Shown: piece after piece, positions 43,261-53,900 of the stretch
How the letters are laid out: every line of letters begins with the position of its first letter
Position numbering within the stretch: position 1 is the stretch's first letter
Assembly (NCBI RefSeq): GCF_003437035.1
Contig: NZ_QSRL01000002.1
Location: 207,072-271,071, forward strand
Direction: 5' to 3'
DNA length: 64,000 nucleotides
DNA from: Collinsella sp. TF08-11AT
GTDB taxonomy: Bacteria > Actinomycetota > Coriobacteriia > Coriobacteriales > Coriobacteriaceae
Position numbers and translations under genes: made by a program
Notes under the pieces: model-generated
The model's input: only the letters and a program-made list of their open reading frames with translations
The model's database searches: none
What the model was told of the DNA's origin: nothing

Positions 43261-43294
43261 GAAGGCGGCTCGCGTTTGGCGAGCCGCCTTCTTT
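43261..43294 (+). terminator. Terminator after the RICIN / L,D-transpeptidase gene
   Basis: GAAGGCGGCTCGC pairs with GCGAGCCGCCTTC around GTTTG and is followed by TTTT. It lies just after the TAA at 43254. Confidence 0.88.
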
Positions 43295-43306
43295 TGACGC
43301 AAAGAG

Positions 43307-43335
43307 TTGCATATTGCGCTAAACCGCGATTAAAT
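43307..43335 (+). promoter_or_regulatory. Possible promoter of the RICIN / C39 gene
   Basis: TTGCAT and TTAAAT are separated by 17 bases, about 120 bases before the ATG at 43456. Confidence 0.35.
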
Positions 43336-43455
43336 GAAGCAAAAGTATAGGCATTTTTACCACATGTTGGATTGCATGATGCGATGCTTAAGCAATACGA
43401 ACTCGTGGGGGATGCACTATGTCGTAGGTGTTGGCGAGACCTTCTGGGGGATGTC

Positions 43456-46400
43456 ATGCGTCATATAAAACGTGCTTGCACATTATTGCAAGTGGGATGT
43501 TTGCTGGCGCTGCTTCTGGCGCTGCCCATCGGGCTCAATTCGGGTTCAACGGCATTTGCCGAGATTTCTTCGATTGGGCTTCCCGCCGAAGATACTGAGC
43601 AAACCGAGGATGCCGCCGGCTCTGTTTCGGATTCACTTTCAAGCGATACTGCCCAGGAGGGTGAGTCGAGCGACGAGAACCTCGACAGTGTATCCGAGGA
43701 CTCCACTGAGGGCGTTGATCTGACAAAATATGCGACCCTTGACGAGGGTACCTATTTTCTTACCTCGACTTTGTCGGGGCATCGAGTGCTCGATGTTCCG
43801 GGCGGTTCGGTGAGTGCCGGCGCTGCGATACAGTTATATGGGAGAAATGAGACGGCTGCACAGCAGTTTGTCCTTGTTGATCTTGGCAGCCGTCAATACG
43901 CTTTTAAGAACATTAAGTCGGGGTTGTACCTTTGCTACCCAAACGACGCCTCTCGTTTCACGGACCATCCGCGTCTTACACAGAATAGTGGTAATGATGG
44001 CGCTTGGGGCTTTGCATGGCATGCTCGACAGGTTGGCGGCGGATTTGTCTTTTCGCCTGTCGTCGATGATGATTTTGCCATCGACATCGCTGGCGCCAGC
44101 GATTCCAACGGAATAGAAATCCGTCTCTATCAATTCAATGAATCCGTTGCTCAGACGTTTACGCTCGAGAAGCCCAAGGCTGGCATCCTCGCTGAGCTTG
44201 CTGCCGCCCACGCCTCCGACCTCGCTGACGGCACCTACTATATTCGCTCGGCAAAAAGTTCCTGGCAGACGCTTGATGTTGCGGGTGGATCTAGATCATC
44301 GGGTGCGAATGTCCAAATATATGCTCTCAACGCCACAGGTGCACAAACGTGGACCGTTTCTCATGACCAAAATGGCTTTGTCACATTAACCAACAGTGGT
44401 TCCGGTCTTGTTCTTGATGTTTCTGGTAGAAGCGCTCAATCTGGAACGAACGTCCAGCAATACGCGTCTAATGGTTCTGCGGCGCAAAAATGGATTGCCG
44501 TTAAGGATGGGGGCTCCATCAAGCTGGTGTCCGCGCTTGATCCGTCGATCTGCCTTGATATCGCCGGCGGTAATACAAGTAACGGCACGAACGTGCGAAC
44601 TTGGTCGGATAATGGCACGATTGCTCAACGTTGGACATTTTTCAATTTAGACGTTCAGCGCGAACAACTGGATGCACTTGCCCAGCAAAATGCTGACAAT
44701 ATTGCTGATGGACGCTATGTCTTGGCGCTCGGCGTCGGAGGAGCTAAGGTTCTGGACGTGAACGGTGGCTCTAAAGTCAACGGCGGCAACGTTCAGTCGT
44801 ATGTGTCGAATATGACAGCGGCTCAACAGTGGGACATTTCGCATGATGAACTCGGTTATTTGATTATCAAAAACGTTTCCTCTGGCAAGGTGCTCGACAT
44901 TGCGGGCGGTTCTTGTACGTTGGGTACCAATATTCAACAGTATTCATCCAATGGATCGCGTGCCCAGCGCTGGATCGCCGTTCCCTCGGTGCCTGGTGGC
45001 TCCTTCCGGTTGCAGTCCGCGGTTCTGCCCGATCTTGTTCTAGATGTTGCAGGCGGATCTTCCTCGAATGGCGCCAATATTCAAACATATGCGAGCAACG
45101 GTACCTCCGCCCAAAACGTTCGTTTTGTATCGGCCGTTCCCAATGTAGCCCCGTCCGACGATTTTGGTTTGGACGGCTGGTTCACTATTTCGTTGGCATC
45201 GGATTCCTCTCGTGTGTTTGATATCTCCGGAGGGTCCTCTTCTAACGGGGCAAACGTCCAGACTTATGCTGCTAATGGCACGTTTGCTCAGGTCTTTAAA
45301 TTTGTATATGAGCATGGCTACTATCGAATCGTGAACGCCCAGTCTGGCAAGGCTCTCGATGTCGATGGTGGCAATGTGTGCCCTGGGACAAATGTCCACC
45401 AATGGAGCAGTGACGGCAATAACGCAAATCAGCTGTTTTCCATTGTTCGTAACGATGACGGTTCCTATACAGTAACGAATAAAGCAACCGGATTAGTCCT
45501 AAGCGTTGCCAACTCTAATGTGTACGGAGACATCCCGTCTGATTCCGCGTCGCAGCGTCTTGCCTTTACAAAGCTGACTTCGCTTTTGCCCGAGGGCTTC
45601 TTTACCATTTCGAACTCCGCATCCTCCTCTGTTGTTTTGGACGTTGCGAGCGGCTCTGCCAGTGATGGCGCTAACGTTCAGCTCTATGGAAGCAACAAGT
45701 CGATTGCTCAGAAATGGAAAGTTGCCAAGGTTGCCGACCGTGATAATACGTATACCGTTGAAAGCCTGGTGTCTGGCAAGGTCTTAACGGCAGATGAAGA
45801 TGGCAACGTCTGCGTCCGATCTTTTGATAATGGTGATGCTCGGCTTTGGACCGCACAGATTGACAAGGGCGGTATCAACTTCGTTAACGTTGCAACCGGT
45901 AAGGTCCTCGATGCCGCAGGTGGCTCAACAAGCAACGGAACTAATATCAGGTTGTATGATTCTAACGGCACCTTGGCACAGTCTTTCAAGTTGTCTGCCT
46001 GCTCGTTAGTTGATTCGGGTACCTATGTTATTGCCGCTGCTTCTAACCGTTCAAAGGTGCTAGACGTGGCGAGTGGCTCTCGTTCAAACGGTGCTAATGT
46101 GCAGCTTTGGTCTTCCAATGATTCTGGTGCTCAAAAATGGAACGTCAGCGTTAACTTGGATGGGACCATTTCGATTCAAAACTGCCGAAGCAAAAAATAT
46201 CTTGATGTCCTGAATGCTCAGGGTGCTTCGGGCGCTAACGTTCAGCAGTGGCAGGGGAATGGAAGCTCCGCTCAGCGCTGGCGTGTTGACTACGTAGGCG
46301 GCGGTTCCTTTGTCATTCGTTCTGCGCTTAACGACTCACTCGTTTTGGACGTGAACGGAGGTGCGCTTAATGATGGAGCCAATATCCAGATTTACGCTGC

Positions 46401-47019
46401 TAATGGCTCCGACGCGCAGGGATTCTACTTTGCCCAGACGAGCTATACGCCTGAGGCGGTAGATCTGGCTGTCCCAGTTTACAATCAGTACTCCGTTGGT
46501 CTTCCCAACGGCTGCGAATCGGCGGCTCTGACCAACGTCCTTAACTATTACGGTTTTGGTGTTGGTCCGTGCGAGATGGCCGATCGATGGATTCCCCGTA
46601 GCTCCTGGGACTTTGTCTGGTGCTTCTGGGGAGATCCCCACAGCTATAACAACGGTAACGAGATCTGCGCTCCTGGACTCAATAGGGCTGCCAATAATTT
46701 CCTGGCAAGCAGGGGGAGCAGCCTGCGTTCGTACGACGTGTCAGGAACCTCTCTGTATGACCTCTGTAATTATCTTGATGATGGACATCCGGTCATTATT
46801 TGGACTACCGTTCATCAGGGCAACGTTGGAAATATCTATGCCCGACAGGGTGGATATTTTGCTTGCGCTAACTCGCATACGGTTGTTCTTAAGGGTTATA
46901 ACCCTCAAACAAATAAGGTCATGATCTCCGATACCATCGATGGCTATACCACCTGCGATCGAGATTGGATTGCTTGGGTCTACCAGCAACGAGGTGCGCA
47001 AGCGGTCGTTATTAAGTAA
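43456..47019 (+). CDS. Secreted RICIN-repeat protein with C-terminal C39-like peptidase domain
   Basis: 1187 residues from the ATG at 43456 (CTGGGGGA upstream); a TTG at 43372 precedes the signal peptide and is less likely. Signal peptide 1-36 (LLQVGCLLALLLALPIGL), an acidic Ser/Glu linker, then about 18 ricin-type QxW repeats (about residues 90-995), three per beta-trefoil. The C-terminal ~190 residues form a C39-like cysteine peptidase (Peptidase_C39_2 type): catalytic Cys1020 in LPNGCESAALTNVLNYYG and His1141 in NSHTVVLKGYNP. The likely substrate is a wall peptide or a surface protein; this is not resolvable from sequence. No sortase motif or transmembrane anchor, so retention would rely on the RICIN part. 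Confidence 0.87.
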   Translation: MRHIKRACTLLQVGCLLALLLALPIGLNSGSTAFAEISSIGLPAEDTEQTEDAAGSVSDSLSSDTAQEGESSDENLDSVSEDSTEGVDLTKYATLDEGTYFLTSTLSGHRVLDVPGGSVSAGAAIQLYGRNETAAQQFVLVDLGSRQYAFKNIKSGLYLCYPNDASRFTDHPRLTQNSGNDGAWGFAWHARQVGGGFVFSPVVDDDFAIDIAGASDSNGIEIRLYQFNESVAQTFTLEKPKAGILAELAAAHASDLADGTYYIRSAKSSWQTLDVAGGSRSSGANVQIYALNATGAQTWTVSHDQNGFVTLTNSGSGLVLDVSGRSAQSGTNVQQYASNGSAAQKWIAVKDGGSIKLVSALDPSICLDIAGGNTSNGTNVRTWSDNGTIAQRWTFFNLDVQREQLDALAQQNADNIADGRYVLALGVGGAKVLDVNGGSKVNGGNVQSYVSNMTAAQQWDISHDELGYLIIKNVSSGKVLDIAGGSCTLGTNIQQYSSNGSRAQRWIAVPSVPGGSFRLQSAVLPDLVLDVAGGSSSNGANIQTYASNGTSAQNVRFVSAVPNVAPSDDFGLDGWFTISLASDSSRVFDISGGSSSNGANVQTYAANGTFAQVFKFVYEHGYYRIVNAQSGKALDVDGGNVCPGTNVHQWSSDGNNANQLFSIVRNDDGSYTVTNKATGLVLSVANSNVYGDIPSDSASQRLAFTKLTSLLPEGFFTISNSASSSVVLDVASGSASDGANVQLYGSNKSIAQKWKVAKVADRDNTYTVESLVSGKVLTADEDGNVCVRSFDNGDARLWTAQIDKGGINFVNVATGKVLDAAGGSTSNGTNIRLYDSNGTLAQSFKLSACSLVDSGTYVIAAASNRSKVLDVASGSRSNGANVQLWSSNDSGAQKWNVSVNLDGTISIQNCRSKKYLDVLNAQGASGANVQQWQGNGSSAQRWRVDYVGGGSFVIRSALNDSLVLDVNGGALNDGANIQIYAANGSDAQGFYFAQTSYTPEAVDLAVPVYNQYSVGLPNGCESAALTNVLNYYGFGVGPCEMADRWIPRSSWDFVWCFWGDPHSYNNGNEICAPGLNRAANNFLASRGSSLRSYDVSGTSLYDLCNYLDDGHPVIIWTTVHQGNVGNIYARQGGYFACANSHTVVLKGYNPQTNKVMISDTIDGYTTCDRDWIAWVYQQRGAQAVVIK

Positions 47020-47090
47020 CCAATTGCAACAATATTGCGGCTCGTATCAACTATTATAGATTCAGTGTTAATTTGAATCGGGGGTCTGAT

Positions 47091-50000
47091 ATGAGTTCCA
47101 GCCGATATACCCGCGGCCTAGCTGCTATTTCGGTAGTGGCTTTGGCTGCGGGTCTTTTTGTTTCCTCCGTTGGAGTGTCTCCGTTATTTGCCGATGAAGT
47201 GTCCACGAACGGATCCGATGCTAATCGAGTAATCGAATTGGGTGCTGCCGATGACGGTGACGGTAGCTTCGCTCCGAATATCTCGACTGTGCTATCTAGT
47301 GAGGGGCGATCTGAAGACTCGTCGACATCTGCCGTCGAATCGGCCGATGGTACGACGCCTCAAGATGCTGAGAGCGTTGAGTACTTAGCCGTTAAAAACA
47401 AGGGGACGCTTTCTGACGGTGCTACCTATGTTTTTGCTTGCAGCAATGCCTCGCGCAAGGTGTGGGACGTTGCGGGCGGATCTTCCTCAAATGGCGCTAA
47501 TGTTCAGATGTACAACTCGAATATGACTAAAGCTCAGCGCTGGTTGGTACATGAGGACGAGAACGGGTTTTTAACGTTCGAAAACACCGGTTCCGGTTTG
47601 GTGCTTGATGTTTCTGGTGGTATAGCCGAATCGGGCCGTAACGTTCAGCAGTATGTGGCTAACGGTACGCGCGCACAAAAGTGGATTGCCGTTAAGGACG
47701 CCGATGGAGGCTTGACGATACATTCCGCCCTTAACTTTGATTACGTGCTCGATATCGCGGGCGGTAGCCCTGCTGATGGAGCTAACCTCCAATTATATAA
47801 GGCCAATCAGACCGCCGCACAGCTGTTTTTTGCAATCGACTCCAATCCGGTCGTTGACTCTTTAGGACAGAACGTCGCCGACGGTGTTTATTGTTTTGAA
47901 TCTGCCGGGTTGGTGCTCGATGTGAAAGGCGCTTCTGCTGAGTCCGGTGCGACTCTTCAGTCGTATGCAAAGAACGGTACCGTCGCGCAGGCGTTCCGTC
48001 TTACGTATAACAGCGCATCCGGCTATTACACGATCGCTTCGCTTGTTTCGGGCAAGTTGATTGACGCCGATTACGGTAGCGTCGTACCCCGCGGCGCCGC
48101 CCACCTCTACGGATCTCTTGATGACGCTGGTTCATATACAAAGAATCGTTTTTGGATCCTCGAGCCTTCTGGTGAGGGATTTACCATTAAAAACGCTGCT
48201 AATGGGTTATATCTTTCGTTCGAAAGTGGCGTTGCCGTTACCTCTACTGATGCTGCGACCTGGACTTTGACGCAGACGAAGGGCTTTACCTGGACGCAGG
48301 CTGATATCGACGCCTTTGCTGCTGCGCAGGGCTTGCAGATCCCCGATGGAACTTATGCCCTCGGTATGGACTCATCACCGCGAAGTGTTGTCGATGTTTC
48401 TGGTGATTCTGCTTCGAATGGTGCCAACATCCAAATCTATGCCTCCAACAACACCGCAGCTCAACGCTGGGTTATCAAGAATGCGCTCGACTCAAATGGT
48501 CAGCCTACCGGCTATGTGACGATTGCTCATGCGGGGACCTCTTCAGCCCTCGATGTCACGGGTGGTGGTAAAAAGTCCGGCAACAACATTCAGCAATATG
48601 CCGTGAATGACACCGCCGCGCAGCGTTGGATTCCTGTTAAGCAGACAAATGGGTCATTCGTGTTTTATTCCGGCCTTGGACGAAACCTTGTTTTAGACGT
48701 AAGCGGCGGAAGCGTCTCTAATGGCGCAAATGTTCAAATTTGGACAGCAAATGGCTCTGCGGCGCAGCGTTTCATTGCCATCGATGCGCATCCTCATGTC
48801 GGGGCAGGCACCCAATCGGTTGCGGATGGCATGTATCAGATTAATTCCGTTTCCGATCCTTCCACATGCCTTGACGTGGCGGGCGGTTCCGTCTCCAACG
48901 GCGCCCGTATTCAAACGTATGCCACAAATGGCACCATGGCTCAGTGTTTTAAGCTCTCGTTCGATTCCGCTACGGGTTTCTACTCGATTTGTTCGGCGAA
49001 GTCTACCAAGGGACTTGATCTTGATAGTGGCGACATTTTCCCGGGCGCAAAAGTTCAACAGTGGGATTTCCCCGGCCTTGGCTCAAATCAGCAGTGGCGT
49101 ATTGAGCCCGATGGAGATAGCTGTGTAATCCGTTCCGTTGCGAGCAATCTGGTGCTGGAACGTAAACCTGATGGTTCCTTGACGACTGCCTATGAGTCCG
49201 GCAGTGCTGCACAACATTGGACTTTCGAAGTCTTTACCGTTTCGCTCGATGAAGGCTGCTACTCCATCTGTTCGGATTCTACGGGTAAATATCTCGACGT
49301 TACCGGTGGTTCCTATGCAGACGAAGCTCCACTGCAGGTTTATACGGGAAACGGTACCCTGGCTCAGAAATTCTGGGCTCGTAAGGATGACCAGGGCTGC
49401 TATTCCTTCCAATGTGCCAATTCTGCCAAGTATCTTTCGGCTCGAGAGTCCGACGGTGCCATTCTTCAAATCTCTGATAATGAAGCCGACGAGGCCAAAT
49501 GGTCGATTGAGATCTGCTTTGGGAAGGGGATTGAGCTTAAGAACAAAAAGACCGGTAAGGTGCTGTCCATCTCTGGTTCTGGTGGATCAGTTGTCTGCGT
49601 CGACGAGAATGGGTCCGCGGCGCAAGGATGGACCATCGCGTCTGTCCCTCTTATTTCTGACGGTTTCTATGAGTTTGCTCCCATGCATGCTACCGACCAG
49701 CGGCTCGATGTCGCCAATGGCTCTCGCTCGAATGGTGCAAACGTTCAGATTTATGCTTCTAACAGTACGCTGAGCCAGCGTATGTGGGTTCGTGGCGTCG
49801 GCGACGGCTGGTATTCGCTTACGGCTTGTTGTTCCGCCTATCCTCTTGACGTCTATAGCTGTTCTGATTCGGATGGAGCGAACGTTCAGCAGTGGCAGTG
49901 GAATGGGTCGAACGCGCAAAAGTGGCGTTTCGAAATGGGGAAGAGTGGAATCAAGATTGTTTCCGCTTGCGGAAATAAGGTCCTGGAGGTAAGCGACGGG

Positions 50001-50615
50001 GCCACCGCGAATGGAGCCAATGTCCAGCTCTGGTCTTATACTGGCTCCGCTGCTCAGTCTTGGCGCGCTCTTACTGCCGAACGTCCTGCGAAGATTGGTT
50101 ATCAGAACCCTGCGAACTACCCCCAGGTAAGTAGCTTGACGGTAAGGCTTCCAAGTTATTGTACAGGCGAGTTCACCTATGTAACGCCGTCTCGTATTGC
50201 GATCGATGCCACACGAGACGACTGCGTCAATGCCTTTATCCAGCGTGCGTATGAGTATGTTGGTACGAGGTATATCGAGCCCTACTCTACCGCGCCTGGC
50301 GGTGCCGTCGATTGCTCTGGTTTCGTGCTGCAGTGCCTCTATGCCACGGGTATGGATATGGGTATCTACAACCCCTATAACCATCGTTGGCTTGCATGGC
50401 AGACGTACAACTCTATGAATTGGTATAACAACGGAACGTTTATGCCCGTAAGCGTTGGTAACATGCAACGCGGCGACGTCATTTACTACCGCGGCCATAT
50501 TGCCATCTATTTGGGCGGCGGGCGCATGATTGACTCTTGGCCCAAGCAGGGTGTCGGTGTTCACGGCGTTTACGAGCGCGGCAACCCGATCGGTGCTGCT
50601 CGTCCGTTTGTGTAA
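47091..50615 (+). CDS. Secreted RICIN-repeat protein with C-terminal NlpC/P60 domain
   Basis: 1174 residues from the ATG at 47091 (CGGGGGTC upstream); the TTG at 47073 is not needed. Signal peptide 1-34 (GLAAISVVALAAGLF), an acidic linker to about residue 100, then about 18 RICIN repeats, some degenerate. The last ~130 residues are an NlpC/P60 domain: Cys1075 in AVDCSGFVLQCLYATG and His1136 in YYRGHIAIYLGGG. NlpC/P60 enzymes cut the D-Glu-diamino-acid bond in peptidoglycan stems. Third member of the tandem family with the same scaffold as its neighbours but a different catalytic end. Confidence 0.88.
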   Translation: MSSSRYTRGLAAISVVALAAGLFVSSVGVSPLFADEVSTNGSDANRVIELGAADDGDGSFAPNISTVLSSEGRSEDSSTSAVESADGTTPQDAESVEYLAVKNKGTLSDGATYVFACSNASRKVWDVAGGSSSNGANVQMYNSNMTKAQRWLVHEDENGFLTFENTGSGLVLDVSGGIAESGRNVQQYVANGTRAQKWIAVKDADGGLTIHSALNFDYVLDIAGGSPADGANLQLYKANQTAAQLFFAIDSNPVVDSLGQNVADGVYCFESAGLVLDVKGASAESGATLQSYAKNGTVAQAFRLTYNSASGYYTIASLVSGKLIDADYGSVVPRGAAHLYGSLDDAGSYTKNRFWILEPSGEGFTIKNAANGLYLSFESGVAVTSTDAATWTLTQTKGFTWTQADIDAFAAAQGLQIPDGTYALGMDSSPRSVVDVSGDSASNGANIQIYASNNTAAQRWVIKNALDSNGQPTGYVTIAHAGTSSALDVTGGGKKSGNNIQQYAVNDTAAQRWIPVKQTNGSFVFYSGLGRNLVLDVSGGSVSNGANVQIWTANGSAAQRFIAIDAHPHVGAGTQSVADGMYQINSVSDPSTCLDVAGGSVSNGARIQTYATNGTMAQCFKLSFDSATGFYSICSAKSTKGLDLDSGDIFPGAKVQQWDFPGLGSNQQWRIEPDGDSCVIRSVASNLVLERKPDGSLTTAYESGSAAQHWTFEVFTVSLDEGCYSICSDSTGKYLDVTGGSYADEAPLQVYTGNGTLAQKFWARKDDQGCYSFQCANSAKYLSARESDGAILQISDNEADEAKWSIEICFGKGIELKNKKTGKVLSISGSGGSVVCVDENGSAAQGWTIASVPLISDGFYEFAPMHATDQRLDVANGSRSNGANVQIYASNSTLSQRMWVRGVGDGWYSLTACCSAYPLDVYSCSDSDGANVQQWQWNGSNAQKWRFEMGKSGIKIVSACGNKVLEVSDGATANGANVQLWSYTGSAAQSWRALTAERPAKIGYQNPANYPQVSSLTVRLPSYCTGEFTYVTPSRIAIDATRDDCVNAFIQRAYEYVGTRYIEPYSTAPGGAVDCSGFVLQCLYATGMDMGIYNPYNHRWLAWQTYNSMNWYNNGTFMPVSVGNMQRGDVIYYRGHIAIYLGGGRMIDSWPKQGVGVHGVYERGNPIGAARPFV

Positions 50616-50701
50616 TTCTCTTTTCGTAAATCGAGGTATATGCCTGAGACAGGTTTTGGGCATGTTGGCAGGATGGTGATCGAACCAATTGGATAGTTGT
50701 T

Positions 50702-50899
50702 ATGATTATTGCTGTTCCGTCTCACTCCAATACGTGGGCAGGGTCCATTTGGGGCCATATTGCAATCTATATTGGCGATGGCAAAGTTATTGAGAACATT
50801 GGTCGAGTTAACGTTCGCGGGCTTAATGACTGGGTCAATTATTATGGAACCACGTATACGCCGCTTTGGGGTTGGTATCGCAATATCGCCCTTTGTTAG
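50702..50899 (+). pseudogene. Remnant of a CHAP/NlpC-type catalytic domain
   Basis: 65 residues holding only the histidine-containing half of a CHAP or NlpC-like amidase/endopeptidase: WGHIAIYIGDGKVIENIG followed by YYGTTYTPLWGWYRNIAL. The upstream catalytic cysteine, signal peptide and RICIN repeats are missing. An ATG exists at 50702, but no convincing ribosome-binding site. It differs from the NlpC/P60 end of the preceding gene, so it is the tail of a separate, mostly deleted family member. Confidence 0.65.
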
Positions 50900-50920
50900 T
50901 TTGGATTTAGGTTGATGGTT

Positions 50921-53900
50921 ATGCGCAAGAAAACTTGTCTCGCATCGTCGCTATTGGTTGCCCTCGGTCTGCTTTGCAGCCTGGGGGCAACCCCTGTTTT
51001 TGCCGACGATGGTTCGCTCCCGGTCGATGCATCTCTCGAGGAGCGGCTTGCCTATGGTGAGGCGCATCCCGCGGATGATTCCAACGACTATACCGCTGGC
51101 AGCTCGATGGAGGATGAGCCGCTTGCCGCCGCGCTCGACGATCGTTCTGCAAGCGGGTCTCCCTATTGGGGCGGCACGAACGCCTCCAAAGTGTTCTATA
51201 ACGGGTATGGCGAGGTGTTTGCGTCTCCGGCGCTAAAGGTCATTGACGTTTCTGAGTGGCAGGGGTCGATTGACTGGAATAAGGTTAACAATTCTGGCGT
51301 TGATGCTGTAATTTTGCGTTTTGGTTATTCGACGAGCCATTTTGATAAACAGTTTGAGCGCAATTTGCGTGAGGTTCGCCGCTTGGGAATTCCTTTTGGT
51401 GTGTATATCTTTAGTACCGCTCAGAATTCGAATGATGCCGCAAGCGAGGCGTACTTTACCCAACAGATCGTAAGTAAATACAGCCTATACGATCTATCGC
51501 TGCCGATTTTTTACGATTTGGAGTCGTTCTACGACAGCAAAGGTAATGCAATATCTCCTAATAGCGCATCGGCGTACGAGGGCATTGTGAACGCGTATTT
51601 TAATACGCTTTCTGGTTTTGGCATTAACAACGTATCCATTTATTCTGGTCGCTGGTACGCGGATACCTATCTAAAGGCAGCAAGCGTGCGTCCCCGTGTG
51701 TCTTGGATCGCGGAATACGGCCCCAAGCTCAGAACTTCGTTTAGTTGCGCCGGACAGTACGGATGGCAGTACACTTCGTCGGAGCGACTTGATGGCATCA
51801 CTGCCAATACTGTTGACATGAATGCTTTTTCCTCGGCTGATTTTGTCAACGTAGTTAATCTGCCCGATTATGCTTTCGCAGACGGGACCTACTATATCGA
51901 TTCGATAGCGCAGGATTCCTCGAGCGTTACTGTTGGTGATGACGGGCAGCTTTCTTTGTTCCATGCTCAAGGGTCTTCAAATCAGCGCTTTCGTCTTGAG
52001 TCGGCTGGTTCCGGGGCCTATCGAATTAAGAGCGAATCTACTGGACAATATCTATCCGTTGAGGGCGACAAAGCGCAAAGTGGCTCTTCGGTTATTCAAG
52101 CCGCTTATGCTCAAGACAATCGTCAGCTTTGGCATATTCGTGTTGCCGATAGTGGTTTTTATATCCAGTCTGCCCTGGGAAACTGGGCGCTCGATCTTTG
52201 CAACGGTAGCACTGAGGATGGCACTTCGGTTAGGATTTGGGCTCCGAACAAATCGGATGCTCAGCGTTTTACTTTTGCCTCTTCCTCGACCGTAGAGACC
52301 GACAAGGCTTTCGTTATTAAGAGTGCGCTCAATTCGCAGCTGGTCATGGATATCAACGGTGGGTCTTCTGACGATCGTGCGCGTCTCCAGATTTACACTG
52401 CCAACAATAGCCAAGCACAGATGTTTACCTTTAAGCAGGTCGGTAATGGCTTATACGAAATCGTAAACGTTAACTCGGGTAAGCCTTTTGAGGCTCAAGG
52501 AGGCTCCGTTTCCAACGGTGGCGCCATCTCTCAATACTCTTCTAACGGCACCAGTGCGCAGCATTGGTCTGTTATCGACTGCGGTAATGGCAAGTATTCA
52601 TTCATAAATTCTAAGTCCGGCAAAGCTATTGACGTTCCTAGCGCCAATGGCGTGAGTGGATCCGCGCTGCAAATTTATACCTATAACGGATCTGATGCGC
52701 AAAAATGGACGCTCGCTTCGGCACGCACCGTTCGTCAGCAGCTTGACGATCTTGCCGCTTCTAGCAGGGGGCTTGTAAAGGAGGACGCTGAATACGCCAT
52801 CGGTTCTTTATCCGAGCGTCAGGTCCTTGATATTTCCGGCGGATCTGCGAATTCCGGTGCAAATCTGCAGGTGTATGCATCTAACGCTACACCGGCTCAG
52901 CGCTGGACGTTTACGTATGACAAGAATGGTTATGTAACCATTACCAATGTGGGGTCGCGCAAGGTTTTAGACGTCTCCGGCGGCAGTAAGAAAGCCGGCG
53001 CCAATGTTCAGCAATATGCGTCTAACGGTACTTGGGCTCAGAAGTGGATCCTTGTAAATTGCGGTGACGGCTCGGTTAAGATCTGTTCCGCGCTTAAGAC
53101 CGATTTTGTCTTGGACCTTGCCGGTGGGGCCACTTCGAATGGAGCAAATGCTCAAGTTTATGATGATAACGGCACCGATGCCCAGCGATTCCGCCTGTAT
53201 ACAGCCGGAGATGTTTCTAAGGGTCAAACAATTGATTCACAGTCTGCTATCGTAACGGCTCCTGATGGCCGCGTCTTTGATGTGACCAGCGGTAGCATGG
53301 ATAGCGGTGCCGCTATTCAGCTATATAGCCCTAACGGGACTATTGCACAGGGATTTGGCTTTGAATACGATGCCGGCAAGGGTCTTTACGCAATCAAGTC
53401 TGCAAAATCCTATCGTTATCTTTATGCCCAGGACGGGGATATAGTTCCCGGCGCTGCTGTTAAGCAGGGGAGTGGCTCGCCCTCGTCGTCTAATTATTAC
53501 TGGGCTATCGAAGACGCCGGTAATGGCTCGTATCGTATCGCCAACGCTGGTTCTGGCTGTGCTCTAGGCGTAAACGCCTTCGGTAAGCTGGTCACGGTTT
53601 CCAGAGGCGATTCCTGTGAGCTTTCGGTTGCATTTGCACCTTCTAGCTTTAAATGCTTGCGCTCCGAGCAAGACGCTAAGGCCAAGGCACACGTATCCGA
53701 TTTGGCAGGCGGCGAGTATCTCGTAAGCTCCAGCAAGAACTGCTCGTTTGTCTTGGATGTTGCTGGCGGCTCGAAAGGCAATAGCGCCAATATCCAGCTG
53801 TACAGGCCGAACATGACCAATGCGCAGCGCTGGGTTGTTTCACATGACGACAAGGGCTATGTTACGTTTACGAATGTTGGCTCTCATAAGGTGATTGATG

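Noticed and set aside
49587..50663. Minus-strand frame antisense to the NlpC/P60 gene
   Set aside because: It arises from the repetitive RICIN coding sequence; no start signal or protein family.
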